Shown here: positions 1-5,897 of the stretch, piece after piece | Layout: the number at the start of each line of letters is the position of its first letter | How positions within the stretch are numbered: the first letter of the stretch is position 1 | NCBI GenBank assembly: GCA_034430275.1 | Contig: DAOUEW010000301.1 | Location: 1 to 7,144, forward strand | Source of the DNA: JAUVXJ01 sp034430275 | Lineage (GTDB): Bacteria; Chloroflexota; Anaerolineae; UBA7937; B3-Chlor | Direction of reading: 5' to 3' | Length of the DNA: 7,144 nucleotides | Position numbers and translations under genes: made by a program | The notes under the pieces: model-generated | What the model saw: the letters and a program-made list of their open reading frames with translations, nothing else | The model's database searches: none | What the model was told of the DNA's origin: nothing

Positions 1-307
1 TCACACCCATGCCACTCTTGACCCTGGGCACTTCCTGCTTGCCGGCATAGATCCGGCATCCAGGTTTGCTCACCCGCTTCAGGGCCGTGATGGCGGGTTC
101 TCCATCCTCTGTGTACTTCAGCCATATCCTGAGCATAGGCTGAGGGCGATCCTTGGTTACGTCGAAGCCCTGGATATACCCTTCCTCTCGCAACACCTCG
201 GCAATGGACACCTTCATCTTCGAGGAAGGTGCGATTACCTGTGCGTGCTTGACGATGAGAGCGTTTCTGATACGGGTGAGCAGGTCAGAGATGGTATCAG
301 TGTACAT
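1..307 (-). CDS. rpsH: 30S ribosomal protein S8, 5' part (cut by window edge)
   Basis: S8 binds helix 21 of 16S rRNA early in assembly of the central domain of the 30S subunit; in E. coli it is also the translational repressor of the spc operon. The reverse-strand reading from ATG at 307 gives 102 residues beginning MYTDTISDLLTRIRNA, the hallmark S8 N-terminus, followed by KMKVSIAEVLREEGYI and a segment ending KQEVPRVKSGMGV. The family is usually about 130 residues, so roughly 30 C-terminal residues, including the conserved STS...MTDREAR and GGEVLCYVW region, lie beyond position 1. It starts 21 bases after the rpsN stop, with a purine-rich GAGAAAGGG stretch upstream as a modest ribosome-binding site. 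Identity is certain; only the 3' end is unseen. Confidence 0.98.
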   Translation of the reverse strand, partial: MYTDTISDLLTRIRNALIVKHAQVIAPSSKMKVSIAEVLREEGYIQGFDVTKDRPQPMLRIWLKYTEDGEPAITALKRVSKPGCRIYAGKQEVPRVKSGMGV

Positions 308-328
308 GATGGAACAGCCCTTTCTCAT

Positions 329-511
329 CTACCAACTGGACTTGGTGACGCCAGGGATCTTGCCCTCCAGGGCCAACTCTCGAAAACAGATTCGACATAG
401 CCCGAAACGCCGCATGTACGCCCGCGGGCGCCCGCACAGAGTGCAGCGATTCCGCACCTGCGTCCTGAATTTCCTGCGTCTCTCCCTGGCAATCATTGAC
501 TTCTTGGCCAC
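329..511 (-). CDS. rpsN: 30S ribosomal protein S14, zinc-binding short form (type Z)
   Basis: S14 sits in the head of the 30S subunit beside S3 and S10 and contacts 16S rRNA. The protein has 60 residues, the length of the short zinc-binding form and not the roughly 100-residue zinc-free form. The four zinc ligands are visible as C23-x2-C26 and C39-x2-C42, separated by a basic arginine-rich stretch, and it ends in the typical KIPGVTKSSW. The start is GTG at 511, supported by a strong GGAGGTG Shine-Dalgarno sequence at 514-520 and by the family N-terminus MAKKSMI. The internal ATG (Met6) has no comparable site and would remove conserved residues. It lies 50 bases after rplE and 21 before rpsH, the standard spc position. 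The stop is TAG. Confidence 0.98.
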   Translation of the reverse strand: MAKKSMIARERRRKFRTQVRNRCTLCGRPRAYMRRFGLCRICFRELALEGKIPGVTKSSW

Positions 512-513
512 TT

Positions 514-520
514 CACCTCC
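514..520 (-). promoter_or_regulatory. Shine-Dalgarno site deciding the GTG start of rpsN
   Basis: The reverse strand reads GGAGGTG followed by AA and then GTG. The GGAGG core is 4 bases from the GTG, a short but workable spacing. It supports initiation at the GTG and not at the later in-frame ATG. Confidence 0.75.
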
Positions 521-561
521 AAGGGCACACTTCTGAGGGATCGGTTACCTTGCCCATCATA

Positions 562-1104
562 TCAGACCCTCTCGAAAGGCATTCCTAACAGTGTTAGCAG
601 TCGTCTCGCTTCCTCGTCGGTTTTAGCGGTGGTGACCAGGCTGATCTCCATACCCCGCACCTTGTCGATGGAATCGTAGTCTATCTCCGGCCAGGCCAGT
701 TGTTCATCCAGACCGAGGGTGTAGTTGCCGCGGCCATCGAAGGCGTCGCGAGAGACACCACGGAAGTCCCGCCGGCGTGGCAGAGTGACGTTCACCAACC
801 TGTCGAGGAAGTGATACATCCGCTTGCCTCGCAGGGTGACCTTCGCCCCGATGGCCATGCCCTCCCGGAGCTTGAAGCCAGCGATGGATTTGCGACTTCT
901 GGTGATAATCGGCTGCTGTCCGGTGATGGTGCTCAGATCCCGCGTAGCCCCATCCAGAGCCTTGGCGTCCTGAAGGGCCTCTCCCAGCCCGATGTTGACC
1001 ACGATCTTGACCAGTCGTGGCACCTCCAGCACGTTGCGGTACCCGAAGTCCTCCATCAGAACGGGCACGATCTCCTTGAGGTAGCTCTCCTTGAGTCTGG
1101 ACAT
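562..1104 (-). CDS. rplE: 50S ribosomal protein L5
   Basis: L5 binds 5S rRNA and, with L18 and L25-type proteins, anchors it in the central protuberance; it also contacts the P-site tRNA and S13 across the subunit bridge. The 180-residue product matches the family length. Conserved blocks visible are VPRLVKIVVNIGLGEA (about 28-43), TGQQPIITRSRKSIAGFKLREG (about 61-82), the LPRRRDFRGVS loop (about 108-118), FDGRGNYTLGL (about 122-132) and PEIDYDSIDKVRGMEIS (about 139-155). The usual aromatic before PEIDYD is phenylalanine; here it is tryptophan (W138). The start is ATG at 1104, with GGAGAAG a few bases upstream. It begins 27 bases after rplX and ends with TGA. The plus-strand open frame across this gene is only a shadow. 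Confidence 0.99.
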   Translation of the reverse strand: MSRLKESYLKEIVPVLMEDFGYRNVLEVPRLVKIVVNIGLGEALQDAKALDGATRDLSTITGQQPIITRSRKSIAGFKLREGMAIGAKVTLRGKRMYHFLDRLVNVTLPRRRDFRGVSRDAFDGRGNYTLGLDEQLAWPEIDYDSIDKVRGMEISLVTTAKTDEEARRLLTLLGMPFERV

Positions 1105-1131
1105 GATGGCTTCTCCAACCGGGGTCCTATG

Positions 1132-1449
1132 CTAGTCTATGTTCTCGTTGCATTTCTTGCAGACCCGAACCTTGTTCCCTGTGGCCTGGATCTGGTAAGC
1201 CACTCTGGAGCGCTGGCTGCAATGAGGGCATATCAGCGCAACATTCGAAAGCTGCAAGGGGGCCTCGCGCTCAATGATGCCAGCCTGAGTCCGCACCCGC
1301 CCTGTAGGCTTGGTGTGCCTCTTCACGATGTTGATGCCCGATATGATCACCTGGTTCTTGTCTGGCAGGACCCTGTGAACACTACCTCTCATACCCTGGT
1401 AGTCGCCTCGGATCACCTCCACAGTGTCGCCCTTCTTGATTCTTCTCAT
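1132..1449 (-). CDS. rplX: 50S ribosomal protein L24 with four-cysteine C-terminal insert
   Basis: L24 initiates 50S assembly by binding domain I of 23S rRNA and lies near the exit of the peptide tunnel. The N-terminal KOW motif is clear (about residues 5-32, IKKGDTVEVIRGDYQGMRG), followed by the INIVKRHTKP block. At 105 residues it carries a C-terminal extension with C74-P-H-C77 and C97-K-K-C100, which looks like a treble-clef or ribbon zinc site. Such cysteine pairs occur in L24 of a number of bacterial lineages but are absent from E. coli L24; zinc binding here is inferred from spacing only. The start is ATG at 1449, with a GAGGG site upstream in the 31-base gap after rplN. The stop is TAG. 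Confidence 0.98.
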   Translation of the reverse strand: MRRIKKGDTVEVIRGDYQGMRGSVHRVLPDKNQVIISGINIVKRHTKPTGRVRTQAGIIEREAPLQLSNVALICPHCSQRSRVAYQIQATGNKVRVCKKCNENID

Positions 1450-1480
1450 CTCTTCGACCCTCGTTACCTGGCAGCCCGCT

Positions 1481-1849
1481 TCAGAGGACCTCCGGGGATA
1501 GCGAGACGATCTTCATGTATCCCCGATCCCGCAACTCTCGGCCCACCGGACCGAAAATGCGGGTGCCCTTGGGGTTCTGGTAGTCGTCCAGGATAACTGC
1601 TGCGTTCTCATCGAAGCGGATGTAGGAGCCGTCGGATCGCCCGTACTCCTTGGCAGTCCTCACAATCACAGCCCTTACAACATCACCCTTCTTGACGGAT
1701 CCGGAAGGAATAGCCTGCTTCACAGTAGCGATAATGATATCTCCCACACGTCCGTAGCGGCGCTTCGATCCTCCCAGGACTTTGATGCACATGATTTCTC
1801 GCGCTCCGGTGTTGTCGGCCACCCGGAGACGGCTCTCTGCCTGGATCAT
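1481..1849 (-). CDS. rplN: 50S ribosomal protein L14
   Basis: L14 lies on the subunit interface of the 50S, forms an inter-subunit bridge with 16S rRNA helix 14, and is the docking site of the silencing factor RsfS. The product has the canonical 122 residues. It opens MIQAESRLRVADNTGAREIM, includes the conserved VKKGDVVRAVIVRT segment (about 53-66) and SYIRFDENAAVILDD (about 75-89), and ends with FGPVGRELRDRGYMKIVSLSPEVL-type family sequence. The ATG at 1849 is preceded by a GAGAGGG purine run and begins 4 bases after the rpsQ stop, so translation is probably coupled to S17. The stop is TGA. No unusual residues were noted. Confidence 0.99.
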   Translation of the reverse strand: MIQAESRLRVADNTGAREIMCIKVLGGSKRRYGRVGDIIIATVKQAIPSGSVKKGDVVRAVIVRTAKEYGRSDGSYIRFDENAAVILDDYQNPKGTRIFGPVGRELRDRGYMKIVSLSPEVL

Positions 1850-1853
1850 CCCT

Positions 1854-2111
1854 CTACCCTCTCTGGCTCGCCCTCACGATCTCTTCTACCACCCAGCGCT
1901 TCTCTTTGCTCAGAGGGCGGCTCTCGGAGATGCGCACTACATCGCCTATCTGGCAGGCGTTGTCGGCGTCATGAGCCTTGAACTTCTTCCGACTCTTGAC
2001 CACCTTCTTATACAGAGGATGTCTGCCCAATCGCTCGACCGTCACCACGACCGTCTTGTCCATCTTGTTGCTGACTACTGTGCCGACCATGGATCGGCGC
2101 TGTCCGCTCAT
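1854..2111 (-). CDS. rpsQ: 30S ribosomal protein S17
   Basis: S17 is a small OB-fold protein that binds 16S rRNA helices 7 and 11 early in 30S assembly. The 85-residue product shows the family core MVGTVVSNKMDKTVVVTVER (about 8-27), the HPLYKKVVKSRKKFKAHD block (about 31-48) and IGDVVRISESRPLSKEKRW (about 55-73). The ATG at 2111 overlaps the rpmC TGA stop as ATGA, and a strong GAGGAGG Shine-Dalgarno sequence lies just upstream inside the end of rpmC, so coupled translation with L29 is expected. It has a short N-terminal extension (MSGQRRS) before the core, within family variation. The stop is TAG. Confidence 0.99.
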   Translation of the reverse strand: MSGQRRSMVGTVVSNKMDKTVVVTVERLGRHPLYKKVVKSRKKFKAHDADNACQIGDVVRISESRPLSKEKRWVVEEIVRASQRG

Positions 2112-2320
2112 GGTGACTCCTCCTCGGCTTGCTGCAACTCCCGTTCTCTCAGGATGCCTCTGGCACGGGCAATGTCCCTTTTCACCTGACCGATACGGTT
2201 GTGGTTGGTGAGTTGATTAGTGCTCAATTGAAACCGGAGATTGAAGAGTTCTTCGTACATGTTCTCCAACTCGTGCCGCAACTCGTCTGAAGTCATGTTT
2301 CTGAGGTCTAGCGCCTTCAT
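2108..2320 (-). CDS. rpmC: 50S ribosomal protein L29
   Basis: L29 is a two-helix protein next to L23 at the polypeptide exit, part of the surface used by trigger factor and signal recognition particle. The product from ATG at 2320 is 70 residues, beginning MKALDLRNMTSDEL and followed by ELENMYEELFNLRFQ and the NHNRIGQVKRDIARARGIL helix, all typical of L29. A longer frame opens at GTG 2341, overlapping the rplP stop as GTGA, but no Shine-Dalgarno sequence precedes it. The ATG has GAGGAG at 2328-2333 with 7 bases of spacing, and the family begins with this M-K/R-x-x-x-L sequence. I therefore choose the ATG. The last four bases overlap rpsQ. The C-terminal tail is acidic (QQAEEESP). Confidence 0.96.
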   Translation of the reverse strand: MKALDLRNMTSDELRHELENMYEELFNLRFQLSTNQLTNHNRIGQVKRDIARARGILRERELQQAEEESP

Positions 2321-2327
2321 AAGCCGG

Positions 2328-2333
2328 CTCCTC
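2328..2333 (-). promoter_or_regulatory. Shine-Dalgarno site deciding the ATG start of rpmC
   Basis: The reverse strand reads GAGGAG, then 7 bases, then the ATG at 2320. The alternative GTG at 2341 has no purine-rich site before it. This favours the 70-residue form of L29 over a 77-residue form. Confidence 0.8.
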
Positions 2334-2337
2334 GCTG

Positions 2338-2751
2338 TCACAGTTCATATCTGGATACAAATTGGGTCTTGATGGGCAACTTCTGGGAAGCCAGACGGAA
2401 GGCCTCTCGAGCCGCACTCTCCTCGACACCTGCGATCTCGAACAACACGCGGCCGGGTTTGACGACGGCGACCCAATGATCGACGTTTCCCTTGCCGCTA
2501 CCCATTCTGGTCTCCGCCGGCTTCACTGTGACGGGTTTATGTGGGAAGACGCGTATCCACAGTTTGCCGCCTCGTCTCACGTAACGCACTACGGCCCTAC
2601 GTGCTGCCTCTATCTGTCGGCTCGTGATCCACGACGGTTCGAGAGCCTGAAGTCCATAGTCACCGAAACTCACCTGCGCGCCGCGAACGGCCCTGCCCTT
2701 CATGCGCCCCCGGTGAGCCTTCCGGTACTTCATCCGTTTGGGCATCAACAT
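2338..2751 (-). CDS. rplP: 50S ribosomal protein L16
   Basis: L16 sits between the peptidyl-transferase centre and the A-site tRNA elbow and is needed late in 50S maturation. The 137-residue product matches the family: MLMPKRMKYRKAHRGRMKG at the N-terminus, SFGDYGLQALEPSWITSRQIEAARR (about 28-52), WIRVFPHKPVTVKP (about 65-78), RMGSGKGNVDHWVAVVKPG (about 82-100) and REAFRLASQKLPIKTQFV near the end. R82 aligns with the arginine hydroxylated by YcfD in E. coli (R81); whether it is modified here is unknown. The start is ATG at 2751, 9 bases after AGGGGG; Met3 is a less well placed alternative. It follows rpsC after 26 bases, and its TGA lies 17 bases before the chosen rpmC start. Confidence 0.99.
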   Translation of the reverse strand: MLMPKRMKYRKAHRGRMKGRAVRGAQVSFGDYGLQALEPSWITSRQIEAARRAVVRYVRRGGKLWIRVFPHKPVTVKPAETRMGSGKGNVDHWVAVVKPGRVLFEIAGVEESAAREAFRLASQKLPIKTQFVSRYEL

Positions 2752-2777
2752 GACCGGTTACCCCCTGAGCTCGAGGA

Positions 2778-3449
2778 TTAGAATCCCTGGCCGAATCCCA
2801 TCTCTTCGGCCGGTTCCTTCTCTGGCAAGACATCACCCTTGTACACCCACACTTTCACGCCGATGCGCCCATAGGTGGTGAGTGCTTCGCTGCGGGCGTA
2901 GTCGATATCGGCCCGCAAGGTATGCAAGGGAACGCGACCCTCCATCGTCCAGTCACGCCGGGCCATCTCGGCCCCGGACAGACGACCACTACAGGTGATC
3001 TTGATCCCGCCGATCCCGAGTCGCATGGCCCTGGCTGCGGCCTGTTTCATCGCTCGCTTGTGAGAGATTCGTCTCGCTAGCTGCGCGCTGATGTTCTCCG
3101 CGATCAGATAGGCGTCTGATTCGGGCTCCGGCACCTCTACCACCTCAATACGTGCTTTCTTCCCAGTCGCCTCTTCGACCTGGCTACGCAAGAGGTTGAC
3201 GCTTGCTCCCTTGCGGCCGATTACGATCCCCGGCCGGGCCGTATGCACGGTGATAGATACCTGTTTAGGAAAACGCTCAATGTCGATTCTAGAGATGCCT
3301 GCGCGGGCCATCTCCCCACGGATGAGTTTTCGAAGCTCGAGATCTTCGCGCAGAAGATCGACGTACTCCTCACCCTCGGCGAACCACCTCGCCCTCCAGT
3401 CCTTGTTGACCCCCAGCCTGAACCCTACAGGGTGTACCTTTCTGCCCAA
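2778..3449 (-). CDS. rpsC: 30S ribosomal protein S3 (TTG start)
   Basis: S3 lies at the mRNA entrance of the 30S head with S4 and S5 and has intrinsic mRNA helicase activity. The 223-residue product starts MGRKVHPVGFRLG (initiator from TTG), and contains the type II KH domain with the GRKG loop at 78-81, and the C-terminal domain with GRLSGAEMARR (155-165) and GRVPLHTLRADIDYA (171-185). It lacks a long C-terminal tail. The start codon is TTG at 3449: no in-frame ATG lies upstream, the conserved G-R-K-V-H-P sequence follows at once, and AAGGAG is placed 8 bases upstream. It starts 28 bases after rplV and is the only gene in the window ending in TAA. Confidence 0.99.
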   Translation of the reverse strand: MGRKVHPVGFRLGVNKDWRARWFAEGEEYVDLLREDLELRKLIRGEMARAGISRIDIERFPKQVSITVHTARPGIVIGRKGASVNLLRSQVEEATGKKARIEVVEVPEPESDAYLIAENISAQLARRISHKRAMKQAAARAMRLGIGGIKITCSGRLSGAEMARRDWTMEGRVPLHTLRADIDYARSEALTTYGRIGVKVWVYKGDVLPEKEPAEEMGFGQGF

Positions 3450-3457
3450 GCTAGCCT

Positions 3458-3463
3458 CTCCTT
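3458..3463 (-). promoter_or_regulatory. Shine-Dalgarno site for the TTG start of rpsC
   Basis: The reverse strand reads AAGGAG followed by 8 bases and then TTG. This near-consensus site at ideal spacing is what makes the rare TTG initiation codon credible. Confidence 0.85.
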
Positions 3464-3477
3464 CCTCGCGCCTATGC

Positions 3478-3825
3478 TCATGCTTCCTCTAGTTCGCTGA
3501 GAACCACGGTGATGTGCGACGATCTCTTCAAGATGGGCTTGGCCCTCCCGCGAGCTCCAGCCCGGAATCTCTTCATGGTTGGCCCGACATCGGCGGCTAT
3601 GCTAGAGATGTACAAGTCCGACTTGGACAGTCCGTGGACGTCCTCCGCATTCGCCGCTGCGGATTCTATGGCCTTGGAAACTGGCTTGGCGGCCGCTTGC
3701 GGCAGGAACCTCAACAAAGCCAGCGCTTCATCTACCGGCCGTTCTCGGACCAGATCCACCACGAGTCTCACCTTATGTGGTGACATAGGTATGTATTTCT
3801 CTACAGCCCGGATCTCGAGTCCCAT
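3478..3825 (-). CDS. rplV: 50S ribosomal protein L22
   Basis: L22 contacts all domains of 23S rRNA; its long beta-hairpin lines the exit tunnel at the constriction, near the macrolide site and stalling-peptide sensors. The 115-residue product shows the N-terminal helix region PHKVRLVVDLVRERPVDEAL (about 16-35), SAAANAE (about 55-61), and the hairpin with GPTMKRFRAGARGRAKPILKR (about 81-101), ending SSHITVVLSELEEA. The MKR triplet (84-86), whose loss gives macrolide resistance in E. coli, is intact. The start is ATG at 3825, 8 bases after the rpsS stop. Its AGGTG site (3831-3835) overlaps that TAG stop, suggesting coupling to S19. The stop is TGA. Confidence 0.99.
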   Translation of the reverse strand: MGLEIRAVEKYIPMSPHKVRLVVDLVRERPVDEALALLRFLPQAAAKPVSKAIESAAANAEDVHGLSKSDLYISSIAADVGPTMKRFRAGARGRAKPILKRSSHITVVLSELEEA

Positions 3826-3833
3826 GTCGGCAC

Positions 3834-4121
3834 CTACATCTTCCTGATACGTGTTGCCTTCTCACGATAGCCATGGCCCCTGAAAGTGCGGGTAGGCGCA
3901 AACTCCCCCAGCTTGTGGCCCACCATGTTCTCCGTGATGTAGATGGGCACGTGGCGACGTCCATCGTGCACGGCGATCGTGAGGCCGATCATCTCAGGAG
4001 AGATGGTGGATGCACGCGCCCAGGTCCTGATCACGCGCTCGTCGCCGGTCTCCTTCATGCCCCTGACCTTCTTGAGCAGCTTGGCATCTATGTAGGGACC
4101 CTTCTTCAGTGATCTGGTCAT
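3834..4121 (-). CDS. rpsS: 30S ribosomal protein S19
   Basis: S19 forms a complex with S13 in the 30S head and touches the A-site tRNA and the A-site finger bridge. The 95-residue product starts MTRSLKKGPYIDAKLLKKV, has the conserved RTWARASTISPEMIGLTIAVHDGR core (about 32-55) and ends with the signature HKLGEFAPTRTFRGHGYREK (about 69-88). The start is ATG at 4121, only 3 bases after the rplB TAG. Its AGGAGA ribosome-binding site is made of the last sense codons of rplB, so translation is very probably coupled to L2. The stop is TAG. Length and motifs are ordinary for the family. Confidence 0.99.
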   Translation of the reverse strand: MTRSLKKGPYIDAKLLKKVRGMKETGDERVIRTWARASTISPEMIGLTIAVHDGRRHVPIYITENMVGHKLGEFAPTRTFRGHGYREKATRIRKM

Positions 4122-4124
4122 GCG

Positions 4125-4961
4125 CTATCTCCTCTTCGCTCCTCGACGACGGACTATCCATTTCTCCGTATCCTTACGGCGGCGAGTCTTCTTGCCAAGG
4201 GTCTTCTTGCCCCAAGGGCTCTTGGGCGATGGCATGCCTATCGGCGCTCTACCCTCACCACCACCGTGGGGATGGTCACGGGGCGACATAGCTGATCCGC
4301 GAGTGGCTGGCCTTCGGCCCAGCCATCGAGACCTGCCTGCCTTGCCCAGGTTGATGTTGCCCCAGTCTGTGTTTCCCACCTGGCCTATGGTAGCCAGATT
4401 GTCAACGTTGACCAGGCGTATCTCGCCGGACGGCAGCCGGACCTGAGCGTACTGCCCTTCCTTGGCCAGCAATTGAGCAGATGTCCCTGCGGAGCGCGCC
4501 AATTGCCCTCCCTTGCCCCTTCGCAGCTCGATATTGTGGATCAACGAGCCTACCGGGATGTTGGTAATCGGCAGTGCATTCCCCACTCGAATGTCCGCAT
4601 CGGGACCAGACTCCACGACATCATCGACCTTGAGCCCCAGCGGGGCGATGATGTATCTCTTCTCACCGTCGGCGTATACTAGCAAAGCTATGCGAGCCGA
4701 GCGGTTGGGATCATACTCGATGGAATCCACCCTGCCTGGAACGCCGAACTTGTCTCGCTTGAAGTCTATGACCCGATACCTGCGCTTGTGTCCCCCACCT
4801 TGGTGACGAACGGTGATGCGCCCCTGTGCGTTGCGACCGGCCTTCTTCCGCAGCGGCCTGAGAAGTGAGCGCTCAGGCTCGGTGCGCGTTATGTCGTCGA
4901 ACGTGGTCACGCTCATGCCTCGCCGTCCGGGCGATGTGGGCTTGTAGACCTTGATCGGCAT
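4125..4961 (-). CDS. rplB: 50S ribosomal protein L2
   Basis: L2 is one of the most conserved ribosomal proteins; it is required for subunit association and supports the peptidyl-transferase centre. The 278-residue product shows the N-terminal KVYKPTSPGRRGMSV, the basic VRHQGGGHKRRYRVIDFKR block (about 51-69), the OB-fold and SH3-like domains, and the active-site-facing loop DHPHGGGEGR at 229-238, with H230 matching the functionally important E. coli histidine. The preceding residues are SAMSPR where many bacteria have VAMNPV. A very basic tail follows (KKTRRRKDTEKW...RRRGAKRR). The start is ATG at 4961, 2 bases after the rplW stop, with GAGGGAG inside the last rplW codons. The stop is TAG. 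Confidence 0.99.
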   Translation of the reverse strand: MPIKVYKPTSPGRRGMSVTTFDDITRTEPERSLLRPLRKKAGRNAQGRITVRHQGGGHKRRYRVIDFKRDKFGVPGRVDSIEYDPNRSARIALLVYADGEKRYIIAPLGLKVDDVVESGPDADIRVGNALPITNIPVGSLIHNIELRRGKGGQLARSAGTSAQLLAKEGQYAQVRLPSGEIRLVNVDNLATIGQVGNTDWGNINLGKAGRSRWLGRRPATRGSAMSPRDHPHGGGEGRAPIGMPSPKSPWGKKTLGKKTRRRKDTEKWIVRRRGAKRR

Positions 4962-4963
4962 GA

Positions 4964-5248
4964 CTATACTCCCTCAAAGAAGCCTATCGACTGCCCTTCG
5001 GCCAACTTGACCGTAGCCTTTTTCCAGGGATGAGGTGCGCTGACGTGACGCCCGTAGCGACGCCTCTTTCCCGGCACAGTGATGATGTTCACAGCGGTCA
5101 CTTCCACGTCGAAAGCCCTCTCCACGGCTTCCTTCACCTGATGCTTGTTGGCTTGAGGGTGAACCTCAAAGGTATACCTGCCCTGGTCTCCTTGCAGGGT
5201 GGTCTTCTCTGTCACGATGGGGCGTCTGAGAACCTCGTAAGGATGCAC
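4964..5248 (-). CDS. rplW: 50S ribosomal protein L23 (GTG start)
   Basis: L23 binds 23S rRNA domain III at the tunnel exit and is the main docking site for trigger factor and the signal recognition particle. The 94-residue product begins MHPYEVLRRPIVTEKTTL; E14 aligns with the trigger-factor-contacting glutamate (E18 in E. coli). Further blocks are NKHQVKEAVERAFDVEVTAVN (about 34-54) and PGKRRRYGR (about 59-67), which is part of the tunnel-lining loop, then PWKKATVKLAEGQSIGFFEGV. The start is GTG at 5248, preceded by AGGAGGG at 5255-5261, and no in-frame ATG lies upstream. It follows rplD by 18 bases and its TAG stop is 2 bases before rplB. Confidence 0.99.
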   Translation of the reverse strand: MHPYEVLRRPIVTEKTTLQGDQGRYTFEVHPQANKHQVKEAVERAFDVEVTAVNIITVPGKRRRYGRHVSAPHPWKKATVKLAEGQSIGFFEGV

Positions 5249-5254
5249 CGTACT

Positions 5255-5261
5255 CCCTCCT
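5255..5261 (-). promoter_or_regulatory. Shine-Dalgarno site for the GTG start of rplW
   Basis: The reverse strand reads AGGAGGG with 6 bases before GTG at 5248. It lies in the 18-base rplD-rplW gap and fixes the GTG as the initiation codon. Confidence 0.8.
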
Positions 5262-5266
5262 ATCCT

Positions 5267-5893
5267 CTACTGTCCCAGAACATCCTCGATCACCTTCACA
5301 GCCGCAAGAGGCAGGACAAGATAATCATATCCAAAGATGTCCACCATGTTCAGGTACTGCGCACGCAACGTCTTGGCGTGGGGAAGGTTGTTCACCGACT
5401 TCTCGACGTTGTCATCCCTCTCCGGCAGCAAGATCAGGGCGCTCGAGGTGCCCGTCAGGCCGTCCAACACAGTCAGCATCTCCTTGGTCTTGGGAGCGGC
5501 CATTTCCAGCTTGTCCACGAGCACAACCTGCCCTTCGCGAGCCTTGACCGAGAGGGCCGATCGCAAAGCCAGGCGACGCATTTTGCGGGGCATAGCCTTG
5601 CGATAGTTCCTGCCCGCCTGGGGTCCGAAGACCACGCCGCCCCCTCGCCACTGTGGTTCGCGAATGCTCCCGTGTCGCGCTCGTCCGGTGCCCTTCTGTC
5701 GCCAGGGCTTCCTGCCCCCACCACTCACCTCTCCTCTGGTCTTGGTCCTGGCCGTGGCGAGACGGGCGTTGGATAGCTGGCGAATCAGGGCCTGGTGCAT
5801 GACAGCCTCGTTCGGCTCGATGTCGAAGATGTCATCCCTGAGCTCGGTTTCGTCGATGACCTTTCCGGTCACGTCTCGAAGAGGAACTTTCAT
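5267..5893 (-). CDS. rplD: 50S ribosomal protein L4
   Basis: L4 has a globular domain on the 50S surface and a long loop reaching the tunnel constriction opposite L22; in E. coli it also represses the S10 operon. From ATG at 5893 the product is 208 residues. The tunnel loop is clear: KTRGEVSGGGRKPWRQKGTGRARHGS (about 51-76), then QWRGGGVVFGPQAGRNYRKAMPRKMRR (about 81-107), and a C-terminal Rossmann-like domain ending VKVIEDVLGQ. The frame extends 7 codons upstream to GTG 5914, inside the end of rplC, but only the ATG has a plausible site (AAGGG at 5902-5906, spacing 8) and MKVPLRDVTG is the expected start. It begins 4 bases after the rplC TAG. The stop is TAG. Confidence 0.98.
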   Translation of the reverse strand: MKVPLRDVTGKVIDETELRDDIFDIEPNEAVMHQALIRQLSNARLATARTKTRGEVSGGGRKPWRQKGTGRARHGSIREPQWRGGGVVFGPQAGRNYRKAMPRKMRRLALRSALSVKAREGQVVLVDKLEMAAPKTKEMLTVLDGLTGTSSALILLPERDDNVEKSVNNLPHAKTLRAQYLNMVDIFGYDYLVLPLAAVKVIEDVLGQ

Positions 5894-5897
5894 CTTT

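Noticed and set aside
512..561. Small open frame or promoter in the rplE-rpsN gap
   Set aside because: The 50-base gap contains an ATGATG but no conserved product, ribosome-binding site or promoter pair; it appears to be ordinary spacer with the rpsN Shine-Dalgarno sequence at its end.
700..1596. Long plus-strand open frame of 298 codons
   Set aside because: It lies wholly antisense to rplE, rplX and rplN, whose proteins match their families end to end. Its translation has no recognisable domain, and long antisense frames are common opposite G+C-rich coding DNA.
2217..2429. Minus-strand frame of 70 codons across the rplP-rpmC junction
   Set aside because: It is out of frame with both L16 and L29, which are complete and conserved; no independent evidence.
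5030..5776. Plus-strand open frame of 248 codons
   Set aside because: It is antisense to rplW and rplD, with low-complexity, histidine- and leucine-rich wording typical of a shadow frame and no ribosome-binding context.
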